Shown here in pieces: positions 14,370 to 26,425 of a stretch of DNA of 64,000 bases. Origin of the DNA: Aotearoamyces nothofagi (Eukaryota; Ascomycota; Leotiomycetes; Leotiales; Tympanidaceae); contig JADDTR010000002.1 in NCBI GenBank assembly GCA_015345905.1, positions 496,001 to 560,000 on the forward strand, given 5' to 3'. The position numbers and the translations under genes are program-made. Position 1 is the first letter of the stretch; each line of letters opens with the position of its first letter. The notes under the pieces are model-generated. The model searched no databases. It saw only the letters and a program-made list of their open reading frames with translations, and had not been told where the DNA came from.

Positions 14370-14550
14370 TCACCTTTACTGTATACCCTCTTCCCTCTAC
14401 CCTTACCCTCCTTCCGCCACGCCTGCACAGCCCGGCGTCTGCTACGACTGAACAGAACAGTACACGAGAACAGCAGCCGCTGCTGCAGTGCTGGAGTCCG
14501 GACTCCTTACTCCTTACCTTCTTACCTTCTTACCTACCTCACTCTTGCGT

Positions 14551-14610
14551 ATTCCCTACTTCTGTATTCCCTACTTCTGTATTCCCTACTTCTGTATTCC
14601 CTACTTCTTT
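14551..14610. repeat. 15-nt tandem repeat, four copies
   Basis: Three identical copies of attccctacttctgt and a fourth with one change, followed by decayed copies to ~14655. Confidence 0.9.
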
Positions 14611-14957
14611 ATCCCCTACCTCGGCTTTTCCTACTTCTATACTCCCCTACTTCCCTGTATGATAAACACCGCCTGCACTCTGCACTGCTGCACTGCTGCA
14701 CTCTGCAGCGAAACGAAACATAAACATGCACTGAAATATGCAACTGAATGAAATATGCACACTACCCACTCTCTCCCCCCCCCCGACACATCGCACCATC
14801 GCACAGTCGGACCTAGCCTTCTCGTCGCCGGGCCCTCGCCGCCTGATTGGCCCACCGCCCGCGGCCTTCCCCGCTTTCCTAGCATGGATTCGGCCGTCCG
14901 CGTCCACGGCTGCCGAAAAGCGCTGGCGCTCGAGGCTTCGGTGAGCGAGCCATCGGT

Positions 14958-15001
14958 CAGGCATCCCTCAGGCATCCCTCAGGCATCCCTCAGGCATCCC
15001 T
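14958..15001. repeat. 11-nt tandem repeat, four perfect copies
   Basis: Four identical caggcatccct units. Confidence 0.92.
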
Positions 15002-15229
15002 CGCCCGTCCCTCACCCATCCTCCCCTCCGTCCCTCTGCCTCTGCCTCAGGCACCCATCTCCCAGCACCCGCTGCTCTGGTGGCCGGCCTGGTGCTTCCA
15101 CACGCGGTTGCGTCGCTGAGACGAGACGAGACGGGCCCGCCAGGGTAGGCTCGCCGTATCGTAGGCCGCCCAGGAATTATTTCCTACCACAACCACTCTC
15201 CGTCACATCACATCACCACTGCCATCTCG

Positions 15230-15274
15230 CGACCACCACGACCACCGCGACCACCGCGACCACCGCGACCACCG
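15230..15274. repeat. 9-nt tandem repeat (cgaccaccg)n
   Basis: Five copies, the first differing at its last base, within ~430 nt of the rim15 start codon and so possibly in its leader. Confidence 0.88.
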
Positions 15275-15662
15275 CCATCACCACCGCCAAATCTACAGAG
15301 GGGCAATTCTGCCTGCCCGCCACCTCGCTCGGCCATTCCCGTTGCCTGAGCGCAGAGGCAGTCGTGCCGCGCCTGTTGGGAGACCGTTGCGGGCCCCGCC
15401 GTGGGAAGCTCCATATCAAGGGCGCTTCTCGAAACCCTCAGGACATCGACCACAAATCGCCATGATGTCTTGCCTCGCCGCCAGTTTCTAGCAACAGCCA
15501 CGTGCCTGATTGCTGAGCACCCCACGCCGACGCCGCAGGAGCAGGATTCACAAGCAGAGGCACTTCCTGCCCGTCCATGGGCAGCCTGGACTCTCGCGCC
15601 GCCCAGACACGACAAAGCACGGTTCATGTTGGCGCAGCGATACACCTTCGACAACCAGAAGC

Positions 15663-18600
15663 ATGGCAGAGGAGGACGACACGATGCTGGCGCCCCCAGC
15701 TGTGACGCAGCTGCGTGCTCACGCTGGGGGCCCGATGGAGCGGACGCTTAGTTCCGACATACGTGAAGAGAGGGAGGACCTTCGAGAGGCTGCAGAGCAG
15801 ACGCTCAATGTCATCATGGATCTCAGCCTCAATGGGGTTGTACGATGGGTCAGCCCTTCGTGGAGAGATGTCATTGGCACCCCACCGGAGTCGGTACAGG
15901 GCAAGTCGATTGTAGACCTGATCGTCGGCGACAACAAAGATGTCTTTGCTGAAGTCGTCGAGGCGATGCAGAAGGACGATTCTCACAGCCAGATCATTCG
16001 TTTTACCGTGCAGTTGGGTCCTGCTTCCAAATTGGCACCGCTCGACAACACCGACCCACAAGAAGAGACAATAGATGCAGTCACACCACAGGGCGAAAAC
16101 GAGCCGGCCACGCTTGACCTGGAAGGCCAAGGCATCATGGTATACGATCGCTCGTCTGGGGGAGAGAGTCACGTAGGTTATATAGCCCATCTCCAGACAT
16201 ATCAATGCTGACAATGCTAGACCATGTGGATGGTTCGTCCTTGGCTCGCTCCTCGAAAAATCGAAATCGACCTGCCTTCAGTCATCGTCGAAGGATTAGG
16301 CTCCGGCGCTGAGGTGCTCGCCAGCTATCTTACTACGCTCGCCGAGTCGGGAACCGATGATCCTTCTAACCACGCTCCCCCGCTTCCTGTGCTCTGTCGG
16401 ATCTGTGAGCGTCAGATCCCGCCGTGGTGGTTCGAAAAGCATACCGAGCTATGCCTTCTCGAACATAAGGCTGAGATGGAGGTCCAGATAGCCCAAGAGA
16501 ACCTCACCGAGCACCGCCATGCCATTGTGAAGGTGCTGGATGCCCTCGAAGCCCGAAAGAGTCGATCGATCTCTGGGGAGCATATCGCATTGGCAGGGCC
16601 CCAAGCCGAATACAAGGGTCTGCCCGTTGGCCCCTCCTCAAGCACAGCTTCTTCGTCGGGCAGCGCCTCGCCGGCTTCTCATACGGCTCGCTCCAGGGAC
16701 GTATCGTCATCTGGACCCGGCCATTCGAGGGCGCGGTCATTTGCAGTTCGACGACCGCAGGCTAGAATTGTTGAGCTTCTGCTTGATCTCTGCGACACGT
16801 CACTTGAGATTAGTACTCCCGCAATCAAAGAATCGTCTTCCCAGGCACCGGGAGAATTTCGGACCCAGTCTCCGCTATCTGAATCTCGCATTTCTCAAGT
16901 CATACAATGGCAATCGCCAAGCACAAACACGGTAGATCAGGAACAGGGCCTGGCTTTGCTATATTCAGACAGCGAGAAAGCAGCCAAAAACAAAGTCGAA
17001 GCAGTGCTGAGACATAGAAGAATCATTGAGTATTCCGAAAGACTTCGTACTGAGTTTTCAATCCTTGTCCAAGATTGTATCGATGAGGCTATGAGAAAAG
17101 CAGCTCGTATCGCTGCTGGTCACTTGACGGATTCAACTGACGAAGATGAGGAATCCACTCTAGCTCCGGATGATGGCTTCTTCAGTGGCTCCTTTGATGG
17201 CCCTTCGTCACTTGCAGCAGCTTTGCGGGAGGCGGAACTGGCTCAGCATGAAGGACGGCGGGCGTCCTCGACGGCCGTTTCTACTAGATCAAACAGTCCT
17301 AAAGAATGCCCAACACCACGCTCACACAACTTGAGCATTCCTAGGCAGACGAGCAGAAACTCGCGGCGAGGCTCTTTATACTGCGAGAGCGATAATAACG
17401 ACAGCGAGGGCAGTGTCAGATCACCGTCAATCATGTCTCGGGCAGCTCGTGTTGAGTCTCCAGTTTCCGAATTTGGTGATCTCCGTCGTGCCGCAAGCTC
17501 ACGCCAACGGCATAGGCGTAGTATTGTCCTTCCTGGTACAAGCTCACCACAACGCCAGGAGTCGCCATCTCGATTGCCTCAGCCTTCTTCTCCACTGAGG
17601 ATTGCAAAACCACGTCAGCTTAGTACGGCTCATGAAGGTATCAGGTCACCTGTAACTTCTCCATTACTGAGCCACCACGAGTTTACATCGCCTTCTCTTC
17701 TCCCCCACCACCATCGAAGACAATCATCCACCACGGGTACTGGACCTCCACCATCTCCGAGGTTGAGCTCTGTCAGTGCACCACAGGCGCGTGCAGTCCC
17801 CCCATCTATCAAGGACTTTGAAATCATCAAGCCTATCAGCAAAGGCGCATTTGGAAGTGTCTATCTCTCCAAGAAAAAGTCTACCGGTGACTATTTTGCC
17901 ATCAAAGTGCTCAAGAAAGCAGACATGGTTGCCAAGAATCAAGTCACGAACGTCAAGGCGGAGCGAGCTATCATGATGTGGCAAGGAGAAAGCGATTTTG
18001 TTGCCAAACTGTATTGGACCTTCTCAAGCAAGGATTATCTGTATCTTGTTATGGAATACTTGAATGGGGGTGACTGTGCTTCTTTGATCAAGATTCTTGG
18101 TGGCCTACCGGAAGATTGGGCAAAGAAGTATCTTGGAGAAGTCATATTAGGAGTTGAGCATCTACACAATCGGGGAATTGTCCATCGAGACCTGAAGCCA
18201 GACAATCTTCTGATTGATCAGAAGGGACATCTAAAGCTTACGGACTTTGGACTCTCGCGGATGGGTCTCATTGGGCGCCAGAAGAGGGTTCTAAACAGCA
18301 CCAACCCTAGTGAGACTGCACCCGACCTGCTCAGGCAAGGTCCCTTTGCACGATCTGTTTCTATCGCTTCGTCTCGGTCAGCGTCATTTGACTTTCAGGG
18401 CCACCATTCTCCAGGATCGACACCGCAGATAACGCCAGATGCAGCTGGTGCTGTCGGTCAGCCATCGTATTTCAGCCTTAATCGAGACAGCAGCCTCGGC
18501 CGAGAGTCACTTCGAAGCACGGGCCACCGAAGCGATAGTGGTGGGAGTGACACTTTGAACACAATGTTTGGCAGCTTCTCTCTTCACGATGGCCAGATGC

Positions 18601-21425
18601 GTCATTCCGAGCAGCGAAGCCAACCAATCGAGGAATTGAGTGAGAGTGAAGGCCATGTCTCTCCAGACATGTTATCCCTTAACCATATCGCTAGCCACTC
18701 AAGTTCTGAACCACAGAAGAACACTCCGCCTCAAAATAGCATGATGCCACCTCCGATGGCGCTCTTCGATCCTGATGATAGCAATCGTAGGTTCGTTGGC
18801 ACACCCGATTACCTCGCACCAGAAACAGTCAATGGCGTTGGGCAAGACGAAATGAGCGATTGGTGGTCTGTCGGCTGTATTTTATTTGAGTTCTTATATG
18901 GCTATCCTCCTTTTCATGGCGAAACACCTGATCAGGTTTTCGAGAATATTCTTGCTAGAAAGATATCTTGGCCCGACGAAGATGAAGACGAGGTGTCTCC
19001 AGAAGCTAAGGACCTGATGAACAAGCTGCTCTGCATGGATCCTCGAGACCGTCTTGGCTCAAATAGAGAAGAGAAATTTGCTAATGGCGGCGAGGAGATA
19101 CGCTTACATCCTTGGTTTGAGGGCACCAATTGGGAGACATTGCTTGAGGATGAACCTCAATTCGTCCCTGCACCTGAGAACCCGGAAGACACTGAATACT
19201 TCGACAGTCGGGGTGCCACCCTGCAGACTTTTGCTGAAGAGATTGAGGATCAACATTCTCCACCAACATCAGCTCCAGGCACCGAGTATCCGGAAAGGCC
19301 ACACGATGCACTCTCTCGAGTCCGAACCCAGGTCAACTCGATGAAACGTGGTTTAATGCCTCTTCATATCCCGCCTCACGTACGTGATATCATGAGTCGA
19401 AGGCTTAGCGAACCTGTTGTTGCCGATGATTTCGGTAATTTTGCGTTTAAGAATCTTCCTGTTCTGGAAAAGGCGAACAAGGACGTCATCCAGAAGCTTC
19501 GTGCAGAGGCCATGGCCGCACAAAGTAAGCCAATAATGGTGAGTCCCGGCGCAGGGACCAATAATGTGTCTCCCATTCCGACACTTGAAGGCAGCCCGAT
19601 TATACCGATGCCTCTTCAACGGACAATATCGAATGCAAAGTCCAACAATCGACCTTCGTCGCCTTCTGGATTCAGCAACAATAATTCGTCTCCAAGCCGA
19701 TCTTCGCAACCGTCATCTCCACTCTTGGTTTCTTTTGTGGCCGGGCAGAATGGTGAAACTCGCCGAAAGACATCTAGTACCTCTTCTAGTCTTTCTCACC
19801 AGTCTAACAACTCCCTACAGCCTGGTAGCTTCTTCGACCTTCCAAGAATGCCGGCAGGTCTTCAAAAGTCCGTTAGCGCTAGTGTTGCAACATCACCAAA
19901 CAAGACCCGGGGGCCACCAGCTCCATTGGCCTTATCTCCCCAGAAGCTGACTACGCAGCCTAAAGGTAGCACTCCTACAAGCAGAGCTCGTTCCCAAACA
20001 GTTGGATCCCAAGAAGGAAGTCCAATCACCAATGACCTGTTTTCTCATCGGAAGCGGCGCAGCCAAGTCTTTGATATATCTCCATCATCATCGGATAATG
20101 AAGGTGATAAGGCTAATGCCTTGCTGCGCGTTCAAAGACGCAGGCAAAGTTCTCGACGCATGTCTCAAATCAATTTGCTCGATGGACCTGTTTTTCGGCC
20201 GTTGGATGTACTCATCTGTGAAGACCACCCTGTTTCACGAATGGTTATGGAAAAGCTCTTGGAGAAGCTTCGCTGCCGTACGATAACAGTCTCCAACGGT
20301 GCCGAAGCTATGCGTTATGCCATGAGCGAAATCAAATTTGACATTATTATGATGGAATTCAAGCTACCACAAATCAGTGGAGCAGATGTTGCACGGATGA
20401 TCAGAGACACAAAGAACGCAAACTCGCAAACGCCAATTGTGGCCATTACTGGATATCTAAAGGAACTTCAAGCACCTCATTACTTCGATGCACTTATTGA
20501 GAAGCCACCGACCACATCTAAGCTTACCGATGTCATGTGCAGGCTGTGTCAGTGGAAGGCGCCTTTGCCAGGTCAAACTGGATCAGGACCCTTGACTTAC
20601 CCAATGCCATCTGGCCTTCGGCAGGAGAATTTGAGACTCGATGACAGTCCCACTTCGGGCTCTTCTGGCTATGCACATATGCCTGGAAGCAGCTTTAGAG
20701 GCTCTAGCCGTGAAGATTCAATAAGCTCCAGTCTATTTGGAGACTCGGAGTCTGTCATAACAGATGATGTACCTGTCATAATTAGTCGCAAGGCCACTGG
20801 AGAATGGGACGAGACAGGCCTTGGTATCAGCGAAGAGTCCATGCTCGACCCCACGGACATAGTGAAATCATCTCTGTCTCAGCTCGTCCATATAGAGTCT
20901 GCACCTACACAGCTGGATCATTCTATAAAGCTACCCATTCGACGTCGGTCTTCTGAAAAAATGAGAGCTAAGCGAGAATCAATAGAAAAGCACCGTCACG
21001 AATGTGGTGAATCCGGCGATGATGAGGATGAAGAACTGGGCGACGTTTCAGTCAAAGAGAAAAGTCCTAAAAGTGCAAACAGATCTCATCGTGGATCCAA
21101 ACTTGGAACCGAGATGATGCGCACAAATAGTCGTGGCAGCGTCGTATCTGGCTCCGAGCACAGTATTCTTGACGGCGAGATTCCTGCGCCGACTAGCAAC
21201 CCAGAACTCCTGCCTGCTGCTCAGATCACTGGGGCGACTTTAACCCCTCCAGAGGTCTTCAGTGAGCCGGGCACAGAGGTTGCGGTTTTTGATATGGATG
21301 AAACGCCAAAGCCACGTTCAGTCGCAAGCACAGGCTCTCCAGATGAAGAGCCAACACCTCGAGCAACGCCGGCCGTGGCCAATTCCCTAGATTATCTTAG
21401 CGCAGGAGAACCGTCATTGCGCTAG
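15663..21425 (+). CDS. rim15: Rim15-like PAS/AGC kinase with response-regulator domain
   Basis: Exons 15663..16172 and 16221..21425 (intron 48 nt, phase 0) give 1904 residues. In order: a PAS-like domain (~40-140), a C2HC zinc finger (~229-250, CRICERQIPPWWFEKHTELC), long Ser-rich linkers, and a protein kinase (~703-1134) with SKGAFGSVYLSKK, the AIKVLKK lysine, HRDLKPDNLL, LTDFGLSR and GTPDYLAPE. About 170 residues are inserted between DFG and APE, as in Rim15/Greatwall kinases. An AGC tail with a PENPEDTEYFDSR-type segment follows, then a receiver domain (~1498-1620). The receiver keeps Glu1504/Asp1505 and EKPP but has Glu1549 (IIMMEFKLPQ) at the phospho-acceptor site. Rim15 acts in the cytoplasm and nucleus, links TOR/PKA signals to quiescence, and phosphorylates endosulfines to inhibit PP2A-B55. 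The start is MAEEDDTML, the first in-frame ATG. Confidence 0.93.
20355..20357 (+). other. Glu codon at the receiver phospho-acceptor position of Rim15
   Basis: The codon GAA encodes Glu1549 in IIMMEFKLPQ, where canonical receivers have Asp (…MD/P motif). The site therefore probably cannot be phosphorylated by a histidine kinase. Confidence 0.75.
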
Positions 21426-22400
21426 CACCCTAGGCTCAACCTTACACATTTCGCCTTCGAGGCCATCAAAGTGATATTTTCCTATGTTTTGTGATACTTG
21501 TTTTATAGCGTGGCGTTGGCAGGCGGATGGACACGGAGTTGTCCGGCTGCATATTGGGTTTCTTGTCGGGATACAAATCCAAACCCCTCTCGCTATTCTA
21601 TGACAATATAGTCATGACTATAAATTCTTCTTTGTACAGTTTGCGGCAATTGCACAGTTTTTTTTTTTTGAAATTGAATCATCCACCCAAGAGCTGGGGT
21701 TTCCTTTTTTTGCTTTGCTTAGCTGGATTTGAGGTCTGAGGATGGGTGTTAAGTCTACGAGGTTTTAGCCTTCGGCGGCAATGTGTATACATCACTAGAA
21801 AACTTCCACCGTCAGGTATTTTCTAGAAAAAAAAAGTGTTAAAACCTTAAATTACTTGAAAATTAAAACTTTTTGTGATCCCATCAGGCCCTTTGTGAGA
21901 GACTGTTAGTAATGGTTTAAGATTGGAGAAAGGGATTGGTGATAGCGAGTAGGCAAGTGGATGTTACGAGGTTTGAGGATACGTTGCTCTGGTAATTTCA
22001 TTATTCTCATTGATTGAACGGTGAAGTCAACCACCAGTTCTCATAGCAGCCTCGATGAAATAAATGATTGTGAATTTGCAACGAAGCTCGAGGAAGAGTA
22101 TGTATCCCGAATACACAGTCTCATGATGTCCCAGCCTAGCCGACCTAATCCCAGCAAGTCCAATTACTTGCCAGCAATCATATGCCCTGCCCTTATTACG
22201 CCATATTCATAAGAACCTTGCTTGTTTGTCCATCAATGCAAACAATAAAAAACAGGAGCTCCTGTCCTATTATGAGAGGTATCAACATAGCAACGCTAAA
22301 TTCAGAGAAAGAAGAATGAATTTTGTCCCAAAAGTCAAAGTCTGTGGAATTATTCCCTAGTGAATTTAGTGGTGGTTCAATATGTTATCATGTATGGAAC
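21426..22400. other. Convergent 3' region between rim15 and the E2 gene
   Basis: AT-rich, with a run of about ten T near 21660 and several A runs; it presumably holds both 3' UTRs and poly(A) sites. No coding frame is convincing. Confidence 0.5.
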
Positions 22401-24128
22401 TTACTCAATACTTTGCTGTACATCTCTGCGCAACCTACGGTTGTAGTTCTTTCTGTCATCAGCCGTGCCCCAGTACAACTTGGCAGCTTCGGGGTTGACC
22501 ATAGTACGAGGATCATACGGCGGAGACTCTTCCTCTAGGGCTTCTAGTATAGCATCGATATGTGCCTTAACATCTTCGGGACGTGCAGGAGTATAGCAAG
22601 GTGTGCCATCAGTCGCAATGCGGTGGTGGAATAGCTTTGTCTCAAACTTGGCTCTGGGCTGCTCCTCTGGGAAGCGTGGACTGAAGTATAATTTGATGCG
22701 GAATAGACCACCATCCAAATTTGTCATCGGTCTACCAAAATAGGTGAGAGTCCAGACGAATGGATTCTTATCAACAAGCATAACATCAAGGGTTACAGAC
22801 GAGTCACGCTTGTACGCTTCGACCACCTGTTCGAATTGGCGTTGAAGATTTGCCGAGACACCAGACTCTCTTCTTTTTGCATTTATACCTTCATCAGCCC
22901 AATGAAGTGTCTCTTCATCAAGAGCCTTTTTGATGACTCCTAGTCTTCGCTCGAGTTCTGTGTAGTTAAACTTGCCAGACATATCATTGCCTTGCCCTTC
23001 AAATGGCATTCGAGTGAATACTTGCCCATCATGAACATCTACTTTCGCCTTGCTTATTGCTAGTAGATATGAGTCATAGTACCAGATGAAACGACGCTTG
23101 CAGAGATCTTTGAAGGGCTCGAACGATGCAGCAGACTCGTCTCCAGTACCATCTATGTCGCGGTCGCTATCATATTCGTCCGGTGGGGATGGAGCTATGA
23201 CTGCTCCATTTGATATGTGGAGATATTCCTCCAATCGTTGGATAACGGAGATTCGAAGGGTCTCATGGCGAATCTGAGTATGTTGATGTTAGAAGAGGCA
23301 AAGTTAAATACACAATTATGGGTACCGACCTTTGCAACATAGTCTTTCTGATTCTTCTTATCGAATGGCTCCTTAGCATCTTCAAATCCCGGCTCATTCT
23401 CGTACGGATTCGAGGACATAAGACTTTGAATAGAAATAAGGATAGATTCAAGGCCCTGAGCAGATGACCATTCTTCTCCTCTCTCTCCTCGCCAAGTTCT
23501 ATATTTTTACACGGTCAGTTCAGAGCTCTGCCTTCCGTTTCGTGCAGGGAGATGTACCCAAGGATCGATCTGCATTAAGAGTTAGGCAAGCCTTCAAGGT
23601 TTTGGATATTGACGTACAAGCAAACCTTCCCTTGAGCATAGATATTGGGGTTGAAGCGGCATCTTCCTCCATTCGTTGTTGTTGCATTTACAGACGGTGC
23701 CTTGCCTGGGTAATCTGCGGTTCGCTTCAGCCTTCTGTCACACTTGTCACTTTCCCAGCGGATTAGTACCTCTGCCAAACTTCACTGCAAACTGGGTAAT
23801 AATTAGCCTTCGGAACTATACTTGCGAGCAGTGCACCAACCTCGAAGAATCCAAACTCATACGGCGTGTCTGGAGGACCTATGATGATTGCCTTTACATT
23901 TCGTACGTCCACATCTCGACAAGCAACTGCGATGGCTGCGAGGGATGCCCGTTAGCAAATGATAGAGTACTCCTAGTATATCAAAGCCGCAGTAGGGTTG
24001 CATACATAGATCAGAGGACTTTTGGATCCCACTCAGCTCCTACGTCGAGTTGTCAGCCTCGCGAACCCACCGGCGAGCCTGGCCGGCAGCCATACCTTTG
24101 TAATGCGTATTATGGAGTGGTTCGACAT
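22401..24128 (-). CDS. UBE2Z-like ubiquitin-conjugating enzyme with two UBC-fold domains
   Basis: Eight exons on the minus strand: 24096..24128, 24006..24039, 23841..23935, 23770..23791 (22 nt), 23618..23714, 23558..23569 (12 nt), 23330..23498 and 22401..23273. All junctions are GT-AG and keep the frame, giving 444 residues. The first domain (from MSNHSIIRITKEL) has IIIGPPDTPYEFGFFEF, FNPNIYAQGKVCLSILGTW with catalytic Cys93, and LISIQSLMSSNPYENEPGFE, close to human UBE2Z (USE1), an E2 charged by UBA6. Residues ~310-444 form a second UBC-like fold: GGLFRIKLYFSPRFPEEQP, HHRIATDGTPCYTPA with Cys380 where an E2 cysteine would sit, and NPEAAKLYWG, but the HPN motif is HHR. Human UBE2Z has no second UBC domain. 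The small exons follow from exact conservation across the joins. Confidence 0.85.
23558..23569 (-). other. 12-nt microexon in the E2 active-site region
   Basis: It encodes the S-I-L-G part of VCLSILGTW, between introns of 48 nt (23570..23617) and 59 nt (23499..23557). Without it the conserved segment just after catalytic Cys93 would be missing; with it the three exons read VCL-SILG-TW exactly. Confidence 0.85.
23770..23791 (-). other. 22-nt microexon in the E2 gene
   Basis: It encodes FAVKFGR plus the first base of the next codon, between introns of 49 nt (23792..23840) and 55 nt (23715..23769). It joins FGFFE to DYPGKAPSV, matching the UBC core FxFxΦxFPxxYPxxPP. Confidence 0.85.
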
Positions 24129-26425
24129 TGTGAAGTGACCATGGAGCAAAGAGAGTGGCGAGGTTCTGGACTTCGGTATGGAGACCCACGCAGAGTGGGA
24201 TCGAGAGAAGATAGTCTACGCCGGCAGGTGCCCTCGAGGTTGTAAGTTGATTTCGCTCGTTACGCTCGTTACGCTGGCTGCGCTCGTTAATGCTCCCGCA
24301 CGCCCCTAGAGCATTTGTTAGCTTGGCCCGGACTAGCGCCATCGGCCGGCAGCGACACTAAACCCGTGAGGCTGAACAAGGGGGGCAGGCGAGGGAGAAA
24401 GGGGGAAATGGGGGAAGGGGCAGGCGTGAGCCAGCTCAACAGGTCCCTTATCCTGAGTGTATACAGTCTCTCGCTCTGGATACGTATGTAGGCACTACTG
24501 ACGGGTTTCCCTTTCTCGGCCAGTCGACGTAAGATGTGTGGGAATGGGAGACCGCAGGCAGGGTGCTAGATGATTCTCGGGTTTTCAGTGAATGAGAAGC
24601 CGCCGTTAGACTTTTCACAGATCGTAATGGGTTTTGGCTTTTAGATTGGCATCGTGGGTCTGCTAGATTTTGATTTACTAAAGTCAAAACCAATCTGGTA
24701 CTACTGCTTTTTTGTCGTGATTCGTATCTGTGGATGGATGCCATGTATGACGGTAGGAGCTGCCATTTTCTGGGCTCTAAGTTCCCCAGTTCATAAGTAG
24801 GGAACTACTTCTAACAACGATCGATGGCTATAACATTATATATATAGATATATAGATATATTCTAGGTTGTACACTAGATACGCTATAGCCTTTCTTGTG
24901 TAGGCGTTGAAGGAGACTCCAGAGTAGAGGGCGCACTTTCAGCATCACGATGCCACCTTTGAACGAGCCGTCCACGCAAGTCTGTGCTCCGGTATTTGCG
25001 GTATTTGTGGTATTTGCCATATTTGCCATATGTGTACTCGACAGCCTATACATCCGTCAACAGACATTCCTTCGGGAAGCATAGCTCGGTGTCGAGCACA
25101 TCTGGAGGACCGGTATCGCCGCTGCCAACGTACAGACAGGCCTTTAAAGTGAGCTCAGGATTGTCCAGTCGAGACTGATGGCCTGTACTCTGTAAGGAGA
25201 ATACGGCTCAGACGACAGCGGCTGCCCCAGTCTCCAGGGCCACGACGAAGCTCTGCAGCACCTTCGCTGGCCACCATCCGCCATTCGGGCCCGGCTGGAC
25301 GCTCACGCATTCTTGTCGCGGGACGTGAGCAGGAACAGGAAATGCCCGCTTCGTGCTTCGTGCTCCGTAATTGTAAGCGGCCGAGGAATGCTTAAGGCGT
25401 TTTGTGGGTCCGTCTGGTATCTGTACGTACTCGACTACTCGTCCAGGAAATACAGGCTCAAGAGAAGGGCGAGGTCGCAGCCATCTGAGGCTATAAACGC
25501 CCGCCTGCAGCATCGAACGACGGCCAGTTGCGCGCATAGTTTAGTAGAGCACCGAGTGCATATATTCCTCTTTGCGGCCGAGCAAGAAACCCAACAGGGC
25601 CTGGATCTGCTCTCAACAGAGGCGTGAACTGTCCGTTGTGACCCTGGGTTTAGCGTTGTCGCCTGAGGCGCGAAGCTCGCTGCGCCATTCTCGTTCCAAA
25701 GTGTTGGTAAAGCAGGTCAGTATCAATCCAGAAGCCCACAATTCAACCCTCGTCGCATTCCTTCTCACTGCCAGAAGTCCTCTCAGACTGGGCTCGTCAA
25801 TCTTTTCTCCATCCAGATCGGAAAACAGACAAACTGCGAGAGCTGGATATGCTTGAGCGCTCCTCGCATGCTCGAGCTGTCTTGTATTGCTGCGCACGGT
25901 CAATCGAGAACAACTGTACAGACCTTAATTAACGTCCCCTACACCTCTCCTCTCTTCTGCACCTCCGCCTCCGCATCCTCCCCTCGACAACGTCGTCTAT
26001 CTTTTACGCGACAACCAGAGAAGACGCTCATAATACGGTATCCAGCCCTTCTCCAGCAAGCAGCGCGCATAGAGATCGTATTTGGTCGGCGAGAGCAGGG
26101 TCAGAAGCCAGAGGATCGCGTTTCTATTCTGGTTCGAAAGTAGACCCTGGCCCGTTTCAGGACCTGCATGCTGGGCCACCTCGACTCTTGAGTCGCCAGT
26201 ACAATATAGCGCATCTTGGTGATTGCAGTTATCTTTGCGACTGACCAACGTCACATTTGTGCTGCATTTCGAGCTTGAGCTGCCTCTGTCCGTCTTGTTG
26301 ACCGCGTCGACGACACCACGCTGGCGCACGATCAACTGCCCAAGCTAGGTGGTTGTGATAGAGATCGGCAGCAAGCTGGGTAGACTTTGGTCAGCTAACA
26401 GTGGCACATCTCTCCGGTGTTCACC
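24129..26425. other. Divergent intergenic region, E2 gene to lrg1
   Basis: 2.3 kb between head-to-head genes. It has a short AT microsatellite-like tract near 24833..24862 (tatatagatatatagatat) and a gcggtatttgcggtatttg-like local repeat at ~24993..25025. Open frames up to ~110 residues show no domain. It presumably contains both promoters and a long lrg1 leader. Confidence 0.5.

Larger units (their letters stand above)
10982..15662. other. 4.7-kb repeat-laden intergenic region, pps1 to rim15
   Basis: No supportable gene. The stretch is GC-rich and unusually dense in short tandem repeats with units of 3, 5, 6, 8, 9, 11, 15, 16 and ~18 nt (each listed). Long frames on both strands here (for example 12010..12672 minus and 14755..15465 plus) translate to repeat peptides or Ser/Pro/Arg-rich sequence. 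It likely contains the rim15 promoter and perhaps a long 5' leader. Confidence 0.5.

Noticed and set aside
13811-14662. Frames with poly-Ile (minus) and poly-Asn (plus)
   Set aside because: Created by the (aat)n microsatellite; no conserved sequence on either side.
11724-15274. Short repeats as a CRISPR array
   Set aside because: Units are directly adjacent with no unique spacers, in a eukaryotic genome.
14755-15465. 236-residue plus-strand frame before rim15
   Set aside because: Its body is the 11-nt and 9-nt tandem repeats translated; not a plausible protein.
24040-24342. 100-residue minus-strand frame covering the E2 start
   Set aside because: It is a different frame from the E2 first exon; MSNHSIIRITK fits the UBC N-terminus and splices in phase, this frame does not.
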